Of a DNA stretch of 64,000 nt, positions 7,970-15,458 are shown piece after piece. The translations under genes were made by a program, and so were the position numbers. A model generated the notes under the pieces. The model had not been told where the DNA came from. It did no database searches and saw nothing but the letters and a program-made list of their open reading frames with translations. The stretch is taken from the NCBI RefSeq assembly GCF_000018025.1, contig NC_009831.1:1116001-1180000 (forward strand), in the 5' to 3' direction. The stretch comes from Shewanella sediminis HAW-EB3. Its GTDB lineage: Bacteria > Pseudomonadota > Gammaproteobacteria > Enterobacterales > Shewanellaceae. Positions within the stretch are counted from its first letter, which is position 1. Each line of letters begins with the position of its first letter.

Positions 7970-8176
7970 CTATTTAGATCGCCAACCATCGCAAGAAAAG
8001 TGTAATTTAGCCGGCTCTTCGTCTAACCGATGAAGCCTGATTATCTTTCCATGTCTGAAGCAAACCGTTTCTCCTTCGATAACAGTTAGACGCTCGCAGT
8101 TTTGACAACTTAGAGAGCGCTTCTTTGTTGATGGTATCTGGCTCACAAATCCTAAACCCAATTCAAACTCCTCCAT
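7970..8176 (-). CDS. Small protein with four cysteines, possible zinc ribbon
   Basis: A 68-residue protein, MEEFELGLGFVSQIPSTKK..., with a CQNC pair near residue 24, a further Cys in ETVCFRHGK and a fourth in FSCDGW. Two CxxC/Cx spaced pairs suggest one bound metal, but the family is unknown to me. AGGAG lies about nine bases upstream of the ATG, an excellent ribosome site. No membrane segment. The gene is monocistronic and convergent with the 87-residue protein gene at 7593. Confidence 0.62.
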   Translation of the reverse strand: MEEFELGLGFVSQIPSTKKRSLSCQNCERLTVIEGETVCFRHGKIIRLHRLDEEPAKLHFSCDGWRSK

Positions 8177-8393
8177 GTGCTTTCTCCTAACTGAATTCGT
8201 CAGTTACCCGCATCAGTGGATTCTGAAGCATAAAGCTCAAAACGTCTAGCATGGATTTACATTTTATTTATTGATCTAACTCCTGTTTGGTTGCTTTTAT
8301 TTGTTGGTGCTATTAATTGAATCTTATTTGTACTCTTACGCTTAAGATAGGTGCCTCAAGCCATGTTTGGTTCAAATTCGCTTTCGCAGGCAT

Positions 8394-8939
8394 TCATCTT
8401 TGTTGGCCATAAGAAGTATGTGATAACTCCACTTTATTCGTTTCTGACACCGAAAGAATGTACATATTGGAATATTCATCCTCATCGATAGAATCGATTT
8501 CCGGTCCGCCCAGAGCAGAGATAATTAATGGGAGCGTATTTGAATGAGCCGCAACCAATACGTTACCCTTTCGGGCCTGAATTTTTTTTACGGTTGCGTC
8601 TATATGTGCCGTTATCCCGGCATTTATATCAATAATCATCACAGGTAAATTCCTCTGTTCACTCATTGGGTGAAGCGTTTCCTGCGTGCGTTTATATGGC
8701 GTGGCGATTAAGCCACTGAGCTGTGTCTTCTTCAGAGTGGAAAGTAAAGATTTTGCCCTTAACTCGCCTTTTGGGCTAAGACTCGGATCTTTGGAGGTCG
8801 ATGCTGATTTCTCTGCATGTCTGACTAAAACGATAATTTTAATAGCCGTTGGCGATATAGAGTCTTGAATTTCTTCAGCGTATAAGCCTTTAGGGATCAG
8901 TGTAATAAGGCCGAGGCACAGAATTAACAGTCTCATCAT
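8394..8939 (-). CDS. Secreted histidine phosphatase (SixA/phosphoglycerate-mutase superfamily)
   Basis: A 181-residue member of the histidine phosphatase superfamily with an N-terminal signal peptide (MMRLLILCLGLITLIPKGLYAEE), hence probably periplasmic. The catalytic RHAEK motif is near residue 40, followed by the usual SPKGELRA segment, and the second conserved histidine is in VLVAAHSNT. The closest functional label is phosphohistidine or sugar-phosphate phosphatase, but specificity cannot be read. Many marine gammaproteobacteria carry such secreted versions. Single gene; the start could be either of the two adjacent ATGs. Confidence 0.82.
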   Translation of the reverse strand: MMRLLILCLGLITLIPKGLYAEEIQDSISPTAIKIIVLVRHAEKSASTSKDPSLSPKGELRAKSLLSTLKKTQLSGLIATPYKRTQETLHPMSEQRNLPVMIIDINAGITAHIDATVKKIQARKGNVLVAAHSNTLPLIISALGGPEIDSIDEDEYSNMYILSVSETNKVELSHTSYGQQR

Positions 8940-9019
8940 GTTGCTCTTTTTGGGAGAGGGTTGCTTGTAACAGTAGCTAATCGCAGCTTAATAAAACAGA
9001 AATTATTATGATTAAACAC

Positions 9020-9046
9020 TAAAGCAGATTAAAAAGTAGCCGATAA
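9020..9046 (+). promoter_or_regulatory. Sigma-28 (FliA) type promoter
   Basis: TAAAGCAG, eleven bases, then GCCGATAA. This matches TAAA-N15-GCCGATAA exactly, the consensus of flagellar sigma-28 promoters, 34 bases before the ATG of the DUF5610 gene. Confidence 0.7.
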
Positions 9047-9080
9047 TAGTTAAGTGGAAATATCTTTTTGAGAGGCTGTA

Positions 9081-9665
9081 ATGGAAATTCGTAATCATGG
9101 CGCAGAGGTGTCACAAGTAGCTCGCAATAAAACTGAGTCAGCTGAGAATCATGGTAAAACCGTGTCTGAAGTTGCCAAAAACAAAACAGCTTACTCGACA
9201 AGTAAACAACTGATGAACACGGCAATAATTTCGGCTCAACAGGAAGTCAATCTAAGTTCCAGTGACGAACCTATGATGTTGTTATATCGTGCGGCCATCG
9301 AAGCCATTAATGAAGAGTTAGCGCCCACTATGGGAGAGAATGCGCTTCAGAATGCTTATGACAGTGGTGTTGATACATCTCCGGAAGCGACGGCAGATAG
9401 AATTGTCGGTTTCGCGACTCAATTCTTTACTCTTCATCAGGAACAAAACTCCAATATGGATTTCGATGAACAGCTCAATTCGTTTATGGATATTATCGGC
9501 GGGGCAATCGATCAGGGGTTCAGTGAAGCCAAAGATATTCTGACGAGTCTGCAAGTTCTGGAGGGAGATATCGAGTCCGGTGTTGAACAAACTTACTCCT
9601 TGGTTCAAGAGGGGTTGGCAACATTTAGAGACAGTTTTACCAGTGGTGACGAAACCCAAATATAA
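9081..9665 (+). CDS. DUF5610 domain protein, putative motility-regulon member
   Basis: A 194-residue soluble protein. The N-terminal 40 residues are rich in Asn, Lys and Ser and contain an imperfect repeat (VSQVARNKTESAENHGKT / VSEVAKNKTAYS). Residues 70-185 resemble DUF5610: AYDSGVDTSPEATADRIVGF, GGAIDQGFSEAKDIL, a segment ending in VQEGLATFRDSF. Function unknown. GAGAGG precedes the ATG by five to six bases. A consensus FliA promoter upstream suggests expression with late flagellar and chemotaxis genes, although no flagellar gene is nearby. A terminator follows directly, so the gene is monocistronic. Confidence 0.8.
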   Translation: MEIRNHGAEVSQVARNKTESAENHGKTVSEVAKNKTAYSTSKQLMNTAIISAQQEVNLSSSDEPMMLLYRAAIEAINEELAPTMGENALQNAYDSGVDTSPEATADRIVGFATQFFTLHQEQNSNMDFDEQLNSFMDIIGGAIDQGFSEAKDILTSLQVLEGDIESGVEQTYSLVQEGLATFRDSFTSGDETQI

Positions 9666-9685
9666 CCTTGTGAACATCTTATTTT

Positions 9686-9708
9686 AAGCCTCATTAGAGG
9701 CTTTTTTT
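9686..9708 (+). terminator. Terminator after the DUF5610 gene
   Basis: AAGCCTC-ATTA-GAGGCTT followed by six more T. Confidence 0.9.
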
Positions 9709-9782
9709 ATCTCTTTTATTAGCCACAATTTGCCGTTTATGTTAAAGATAAATCATATAAGATTTGTTAATGGGAGCTTTGA

Positions 9783-10532
9783 ATGTGGATTGAGGGTGAA
9801 GTCATTGAACGAATCGATTGGAATGACAAGCTGTTTTCATTAAAAATTAAAGCCGATATTGAGCCTTTTATCGCGGGTCAATTTATTAAGCTAAGTCAGG
9901 TCATCGATGATAAAAGAATTGGTAGGGCCTATTCTATCGTTAATGCGCCTGGCAGTGATTTTATTGAGGTGCTTGCAGTTTCGGTTGCCGATGGGCAACT
10001 ATCTCCAAATCTGCAACAACTTAACGTCGGCGAAGTTATAGATGTGTCGACAAAAGCCACAGGGTTTATGACCTTAGATGAGATCCCCGCCTCCTCTTCA
10101 GAGGGAAAGCAGCTCTGGTTAATGGCTACCGGCACCGCAGTCGGCCCCTTTATTTCAATGTTAGACACCCTTGAGCCTTGGTCGAGATTCGAAAGGGTCA
10201 TTTTAGTGTACGGTGTCAGAGAGGCAAAAGATTTAGCTTATCTCGAGAAGTTAGAGCAGATGAAGCTGCAATACCCTGAGCAATTCAAGTTGGTGCTCTC
10301 CGTCACGCGCGAGAACTTTTCTGGTTCGATGAGCTGCCGAATTCCGGCAGGTTTACAATCCGGAGAAATTGAAAGATATGTCGGCATTAGTATTAGCCCG
10401 GAAAAATCTCAAGTCATGCTGTGCGGTAACCCTGAGATGGTCCGCGATGCGAATAATATCCTTTTAGAGAGGGGACTAACTAAGAATCTTCGTCGTGCAC
10501 CTGGTCAAATCACTCAGGAGAAATACTGGTAA
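9783..10532 (+). CDS. fpr: Ferredoxin/flavodoxin-NADP+ reductase
   Basis: FAD enzyme of 249 residues that moves electrons between NADPH and ferredoxin or flavodoxin. It aligns end to end with E. coli Fpr: GQFIKL, the FAD-binding RAYSIVNAP, the NADP-binding ATGTAVGPF, VMLCGNPEMV and the C-terminal tryptophan in QEKYW that stacks on the flavin. Cytosolic. E. coli fpr is under SoxRS; I see no clear sox box here. The glutathione transferase gene follows 68 bases downstream on the same strand and may share a redox-stress theme, although not necessarily a transcript. Confidence 0.93.
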   Translation: MWIEGEVIERIDWNDKLFSLKIKADIEPFIAGQFIKLSQVIDDKRIGRAYSIVNAPGSDFIEVLAVSVADGQLSPNLQQLNVGEVIDVSTKATGFMTLDEIPASSSEGKQLWLMATGTAVGPFISMLDTLEPWSRFERVILVYGVREAKDLAYLEKLEQMKLQYPEQFKLVLSVTRENFSGSMSCRIPAGLQSGEIERYVGISISPEKSQVMLCGNPEMVRDANNILLERGLTKNLRRAPGQITQEKYW

Positions 10533-10600
10533 GCGACAGCTTGAGTGCTTTTCAGCATGATCATTTTTACTTGCAACTCTTGGCTCAAAGGATTGATTAA

Positions 10601-11194
10601 ATGAAACTCTTCTATTCAGATGCTTCTCCCTATGCTCGTTGTGTTCGGGTTGTTATTCGCTATCTCGAAATTGACGGTATCGATGAGTTAAAAACAGATC
10701 CCTTCGATAATAGTGAGGCATTGCTTCAAGCCAATCCACTGGGGAAGATCCCCTGTCTTCAGCTCAATGATGGCTCAGCCATTTATGACAGTGAGGTGAT
10801 ATTACGCTTCTTTGATTTTGAATTTGGCAGGAGCCAATTGTTTGGAGCGGGTGTTCATGATTGGAGAAACGAAAGCCACTTTTCATTAATCAAAGGAATG
10901 TTAGATAGCGCCGTTGCATTAAGACAGGAGCAGTTGAGAGAGGAGGGGAAGCGGTCCTTATTTTGGACAGCAAGACATGAGCAAGCCCTGTTTAGGGGGC
11001 TAAAGCAACTCGAGCGTTCAGGTGTGATATCAAGACCCCGTCTGGTTATTCAGCAGATCAGTTTAGCCTGTTTATTAGAGTATTTGGATTTCAGGCATCC
11101 CGATATTAGTTGGCGAAAACTTGCGCCCGCGATCTCCAGTTGGCTTTCGGACTTTGAAACCGAACCGGCGATGCAGAGTACCAGACCCAGTTGA
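10601..11194 (+). CDS. Glutathione S-transferase family protein
   Basis: A 197-residue GST-like protein. The thioredoxin-fold N-terminal domain holds the active-site region SPYARCVRV and the cis-proline/glutathione-binding LGKIPCLQL with DSEVI after it; an all-helical domain follows from about residue 85. It resembles the YibF-type bacterial GSTs. Likely cytosolic, conjugating or reducing with glutathione; substrate unknown. The C-terminus (ETEPAMQSTRPS) shows no extra domain. Confidence 0.85.
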   Translation: MKLFYSDASPYARCVRVVIRYLEIDGIDELKTDPFDNSEALLQANPLGKIPCLQLNDGSAIYDSEVILRFFDFEFGRSQLFGAGVHDWRNESHFSLIKGMLDSAVALRQEQLREEGKRSLFWTARHEQALFRGLKQLERSGVISRPRLVIQQISLACLLEYLDFRHPDISWRKLAPAISSWLSDFETEPAMQSTRPS

Positions 11195-11363
11195 GACGAG
11201 CCTACAATATCGCTGACTGTCCATTGTACCTCCTATGAAACTTGGTTTAACGTTTGAAGTCAGGCCATGTTTTTTGAGCTATGTTAGGGTGAAATTGTTG
11301 TTAAGTTAACATTTATACTGATACTGCTTGCTCATTTGTGATGGATTCATTACTCTTATTGCG

Positions 11364-11382
11364 ATTGATAATAATTATCATT
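11364..11382 (+). promoter_or_regulatory. Fur box upstream of fbpA
   Basis: TGATAAT-A-ATTATCA at 11366-11380 is a perfect 7-1-7 inverted repeat, the core of the Fur-binding consensus, 40 bases before the fbpA ATG. It predicts iron repression of the importer. Confidence 0.85.
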
Positions 11383-11420
11383 ACTTGATTGCTGGCCAGT
11401 GTTGTGAGGGAGATGTGTAA

Positions 11421-12428
11421 ATGAAGATCGCAAGAAGTTTGTCCATATTAGGCTTGGTTTGCTTAGCGTCAGCAGCTAATGCGGCTGAAAAGCTAACTGT
11501 ATATTCATATCGACAAGCATTTTTGATTGACCCTATCCTGGAAAACTTTACCAAAGAAACGGGTATTGATGTCGAGGTTGTTTTTTCTAAGAAGGGCATT
11601 GCAGAGCGCATGGTACGTGAAGGGAGACTGTCGCCTGCCGATATCGTGCTGACATCAGACTTCTCACGTTTGATGGAGTTGGTCGATAAAGAGTTAGTGG
11701 TACAGGCATCGAGTGAAGTATTAAATAATAATATTCCTACGAAATTCCGCTCCCCTGATGATAATTGGTATTCACTGACGATGAGAGTTCGAAATGTATA
11801 TTCATCGAAGGAGAGATTGGGGAAACTCGCCATAGATTATGAGGACCTTTCCGACCCTAAATACATGGGTAAGATCTGTACCCGAAGCGGAAAGCATCCA
11901 TATAACATCTCTTTAGTCGCCTCTATGATTGCTCACCATGGTGAAGCTGAAACGAGAAGCTGGCTAGAGGGGTTGAAAGCTAACTTAGCCCGTAAACCTC
12001 AGGGTAATGATCGTGCTCAGGTTAAAGCGGTAAAAGAGGGCTTGTGTGATATCGCCATCGGAAATAGTTACTACCTGGGGAAAATGCTTCAGGATCCAAA
12101 ACAGGTTCCATGGGCTGAATCTGTTGAGATAAACTTCCCGAATCAGGCCAACCGTGGTTCGCACATCAATGTATCGGGAATGGCATTAGCTAAATATGCA
12201 CCGAACAAAGAGAACGCCATTAAATTGATGGAGTATCTTTCCGGTGATGAGGCTCAAAAAGCCTACGCTGAAGTGAATTATGAGTACCCGATTAATGAGG
12301 ATGTTGCTCCATCAGAGTTAGTCGCATCTTGGGGAGACTTTAAGGCCGACAGCCTTCCTATCTTCAAGCTTGCCGAGTATCACAAAACGGCGGTAAAGCT
12401 GTTAGATCAGGTTAAATTCGATCTTTAG
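11421..12428 (+). CDS. fbpA: Ferric iron ABC transporter, periplasmic binding protein
   Basis: Periplasmic Fe(3+)-binding protein of 335 residues with a cleavable signal (MKIARSLSILGLVCLASAANA). The mature start EKLTVYSYRQ and the GNSYYLG segment near residue 215 are typical of FbpA/FutA proteins, in which paired tyrosines coordinate ferric iron. It delivers iron to the permease encoded downstream. A Fur box lies just upstream and a terminator directly follows, so it may be made in excess over the membrane parts, as usual for binding proteins. The GAGGGAG ribosome site precedes the ATG at good distance. Confidence 0.92.
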   Translation: MKIARSLSILGLVCLASAANAAEKLTVYSYRQAFLIDPILENFTKETGIDVEVVFSKKGIAERMVREGRLSPADIVLTSDFSRLMELVDKELVVQASSEVLNNNIPTKFRSPDDNWYSLTMRVRNVYSSKERLGKLAIDYEDLSDPKYMGKICTRSGKHPYNISLVASMIAHHGEAETRSWLEGLKANLARKPQGNDRAQVKAVKEGLCDIAIGNSYYLGKMLQDPKQVPWAESVEINFPNQANRGSHINVSGMALAKYAPNKENAIKLMEYLSGDEAQKAYAEVNYEYPINEDVAPSELVASWGDFKADSLPIFKLAEYHKTAVKLLDQVKFDL

Positions 12429-12452
12429 TCATCCGAATTTTTAATTCAATTT

Positions 12453-12475
12453 AGCCTTCCGTTGGGAGGCTTTTT
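12453..12475 (+). terminator. Terminator after fbpA
   Basis: AGCCTTCC-GTT-GGGAGGCT followed by T tract; probably a partial stop between fbpA and fbpBC. Confidence 0.82.
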
Positions 12476-12500
12476 ATTTTGTGAGTCTTTTTCATTCTTT

Positions 12501-12519
12501 TAGAATTATAATCATTCTT
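12501..12519 (+). promoter_or_regulatory. Weaker Fur-like box upstream of fbpB
   Basis: TAGAATTATAATCATTCTT matches the 19-base Fur consensus at 14 positions by my count, including an unbroken ATAATCATT. It would let fbpBC be iron-regulated independently of fbpA. Confidence 0.45.
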
Positions 12520-12581
12520 ATTTAAGTTTGAGTTTAGGTTTATAGTGGATAATTGAGCTATAAATTACAGTGGATAAATCT

Positions 12582-12654
12582 TTCAGCAATGCGCCTTGAA
12601 TTGAAATGTCTGAGTGATTCTGAATTGATAACATATTTAATGAAATTGGTATAA
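12582..12654 (+). repeat. 73-bp dispersed repeat, copy 2
   Basis: TTCAGCAATGCGCCTT ... AAATTGGTATAA, ungapped relative of 7435-7507. It ends two bases before the fbpB start codon and therefore forms the whole leader immediately before that gene. Confidence 0.65.
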
Positions 12655-12656
12655 TC

Positions 12657-14288
12657 ATGATCTTAGGTTTATCCAGAAGCTGGTCTTTTCTCGGTTATCT
12701 GATCGCAGCAATCATCACATTACCACTCGTTGCTATAATCACTCAGGCACTGGTGCCTGATGAAGCGGTTTTTGCTCACCTTCTCGAGACTGTGCTGCCT
12801 ACCTATGTCGCCAATACTCTGTTATTGATGTTTTGGGTTGGCTTGGGATCGCTCATCATCGCAATTCCCGCTGCCTGGTTAGTGGCTAAGTGTCATTTCC
12901 CAGGAAGAAGAATATTTCAATGGGCGCTGTTACTTCCATTGGCGATGCCGGCTTATGTGGTAGCTTATGTTTATACCGATCTGCTCGATTATGCGGGGCC
13001 GCTGCAAAAACTCTTGCGTGAACTGTTTGCCTGGCAGTCGCCACAAGATTATTATTTTCCCGAGGTGAGGAGTTTAGGTGGGGCATCTTTGATGCTTTCT
13101 CTGGTCCTGTTTCCCTACATCTATCTGCTCGCACGAACCACATTTATGGAGCAATCCTCAAGCCTGCAGCACGCCGCTCGCGTCATGGGGTGTGGTCCAT
13201 GGCGGAGTTTTTGGCATCTGAGTCTCCCCATGGCAAGGCCTGCCTTAGCCGTCGGTGTCGCACTCGTGGCGATGGAAACTGCTGCAGACTTTGCGACCGT
13301 GAGCTATTTTGCCGTGCCCACCTTGACCACAGCTGTGTATGATACTTGGCTCGAATATGGCAGCTTATCTGCCGCCGCCAAGCTCTCTGCCATCATGTTA
13401 CTTGTGGTTTTTTCCATGATAGGCTTCGAGCGATTTGCACGCAGAAAGCAACAACTCTTTCAAAAGCAAACGGGCGTTAATCAAGTAGAGCTATATCTGC
13501 TTAAGGGGATGAGGGCTAAGTTAGCCAGCGGTTATTGTAGCGCATTACTTTTTTTCTCATTTCTGCTGCCATTTATTATCTTACTTCAATATGCGTGGGA
13601 GTATTTCGATCAGAGCTGGAGTAGTGCTTTCTGGGAATATAGTCTGAACAGTCTATATATCTCAGGGATAGTCAGTGTCATTGCGGTTTTCATCGGTGTG
13701 CTCTTGATGTTTATTCGCCGAATAAGTCCAAGGAGAGCGGATCTCCTTCCCTCGCGTTTTGCCTCTACGGGATATGCACTACCGGGAACTGTTTTGGCTA
13801 TCGGTATTTTAGTGCCGCTAACCTATCTCGATTTCGCGGTGAACGATCTTTATGAGTACTTGGGTCATCGAGGCCCGGGGTTAATATTTACCGGTAGTGT
13901 ATTTGTTCTCATCTTCGCTTTTTGTATCCGGTTCTCCGCTATAGCTATCGGCAGTGTCGAAAGTAGTTATAAGCGCATCTCGCCGTCTCTGGATATGGCT
14001 GCTATCACCATGGGCTTAAAACCGAGGTCGCTATTATGTCGAGTTCATATCCCCCTGTTGAGGCGGGGCATATTTGCCGGGTTATTGCTGGTGTTTATTG
14101 AGTGTATGAAAGAGTTACCCGCAGCCTTGCTTCTCAGACCTGTCGGATTTGAAAATCTGGCGACCTATGTTTTTCAATTTGTTTCAGATGAGCAGTTGGA
14201 ACATGGTGCGCTGGCCGCAATTGTTATTGTATTGGTGGGTTTAGTCCCGCTTATCTATCTCAATCGCTCTTTGGAACAAGAAAGCTAA
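12657..14288 (+). CDS. fbpB: Ferric iron ABC transporter permease
   Basis: Inner-membrane permease of 543 residues made of two fused transport domains, as usual for FbpB/SfuB. Each half has the cytoplasmic loop that contacts the ATPase: HAARVMGCGPWRSFWHLSLP near residue 175 and AITMGLKPRSLLCRVHIPLL near 450. About twelve hydrophobic segments. The ATG at 12657 has no recognisable ribosome site because the preceding bases belong to the 73-bp repeat; no better in-frame start is visible. It works with FbpA and FbpC; fbpC follows 93 bases downstream. Confidence 0.9.
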   Translation: MILGLSRSWSFLGYLIAAIITLPLVAIITQALVPDEAVFAHLLETVLPTYVANTLLLMFWVGLGSLIIAIPAAWLVAKCHFPGRRIFQWALLLPLAMPAYVVAYVYTDLLDYAGPLQKLLRELFAWQSPQDYYFPEVRSLGGASLMLSLVLFPYIYLLARTTFMEQSSSLQHAARVMGCGPWRSFWHLSLPMARPALAVGVALVAMETAADFATVSYFAVPTLTTAVYDTWLEYGSLSAAAKLSAIMLLVVFSMIGFERFARRKQQLFQKQTGVNQVELYLLKGMRAKLASGYCSALLFFSFLLPFIILLQYAWEYFDQSWSSAFWEYSLNSLYISGIVSVIAVFIGVLLMFIRRISPRRADLLPSRFASTGYALPGTVLAIGILVPLTYLDFAVNDLYEYLGHRGPGLIFTGSVFVLIFAFCIRFSAIAIGSVESSYKRISPSLDMAAITMGLKPRSLLCRVHIPLLRRGIFAGLLLVFIECMKELPAALLLRPVGFENLATYVFQFVSDEQLEHGALAAIVIVLVGLVPLIYLNRSLEQES

Positions 14289-14381
14289 TCGACCTAACCA
14301 GTCGGTTTAGGGGGGCGTTGTGATTTTGTTTTGTGACCCCAATAAATTCATCTTAACGGCTCTTTGAGTAAGTAAACGAAT

Positions 14382-15410
14382 ATGTCGACATTAAGTATTA
14401 AAGGTGTTCATAGCCATTATCAGGAGCAACAGGTCTTAAGAGGCTTGGATTTAACTCTGGCAAAGGGGGAGATTGCTGCTCTTCTCGGGCCCAGCGGCTG
14501 TGGTAAAACAACCTTGCTCAGGGCGATTGCGGGCCTGCAACCTATCACTGAGGGGGAGATCTGTATTAATGGTCAGATATTATCCGGCCCCGACCGGTTT
14601 GAGCCAAGCGAGCAGCGTGGGATCGGCATGATCTTTCAGGACTATGCGCTATTTCCACACCTGAATGTCGCTGACAACATCTTATTCGGTGTTAAAGATG
14701 CAACCAAAGAGCAGAGGAAAGCCAGACTCGATGAGATGCTTTCTCTGGTTAAGCTCGATGGCCTGTCAGAGCGATATCCCCATGAGCTTTCCGGTGGCCA
14801 ACAGCAGCGTGTCTCTATCGCCAGAGCCTTAGCCTATGAGCCGGAACTATTACTCCTCGATGAACCATTTTCAAATATCGATGCTAAGGTTCGAGGCGAG
14901 ATGATGCTGGAGATACGTGCAATATTAAAACAGCGCAATGTCAGTGCGGTCTTTGTGACGCACAGTAAAGATGAGGCTTTCGTTTTTGCCGACAAACTCG
15001 CGCTTTTCAAAGATGGCTATATTGTTCAATACGGTACCGCCGAAGAGCTATATACGTCCCCTAAGGATAGATATGTGGCCGACTTCTTAGGCAGTGGTAA
15101 CTACATACCCGCATCGGTTACCGATGCATTCAGCGTCGAGACTCCCCTGGGAAAATTAGTCAGTACCCGTGCTTTATCCCAACCTGTGAGTTATCACGGA
15201 GAGATATTGCTAAGACCTCATCAGCTTGAGATAACCCCCGACGAGGAGGGGGAGGGAGTCATAGTCGAGCGCCGTTTCTTGGGCAATATTTGCCACTACC
15301 AGGTTCAGATAGCTCAGCAGTTTTATGAGGTTAAAAGTCAATTCAGTCAATTGGCACCAGGTCAGAAAGTAAACCTTCACACACAGGCACATTCTTTAGT
15401 CGTATTCTGA
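14382..15410 (+). CDS. fbpC: Ferric iron ABC transporter ATPase
   Basis: Cytosolic ATPase of 342 residues. Walker A GPSGCGKTT near residue 37, Q-loop FQDYALFPH, signature LSGGQQQR near 136, Walker B LLLLDEPFSNID and switch histidine in VTHSKDEA are all present. The C-terminal part (about 240-342) is the TOBE-like domain common to this subfamily. It powers iron uptake through FbpB. The FSNID in place of the usual LSALD after Walker B is frequent in FbpC-like proteins. Confidence 0.92.
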   Translation: MSTLSIKGVHSHYQEQQVLRGLDLTLAKGEIAALLGPSGCGKTTLLRAIAGLQPITEGEICINGQILSGPDRFEPSEQRGIGMIFQDYALFPHLNVADNILFGVKDATKEQRKARLDEMLSLVKLDGLSERYPHELSGGQQQRVSIARALAYEPELLLLDEPFSNIDAKVRGEMMLEIRAILKQRNVSAVFVTHSKDEAFVFADKLALFKDGYIVQYGTAEELYTSPKDRYVADFLGSGNYIPASVTDAFSVETPLGKLVSTRALSQPVSYHGEILLRPHQLEITPDEEGEGVIVERRFLGNICHYQVQIAQQFYEVKSQFSQLAPGQKVNLHTQAHSLVVF

Positions 15411-15458
15411 GTTAATTTACCTCCTCATATGTTAGCTTAGAAAGTTATCGGAGGGGTT

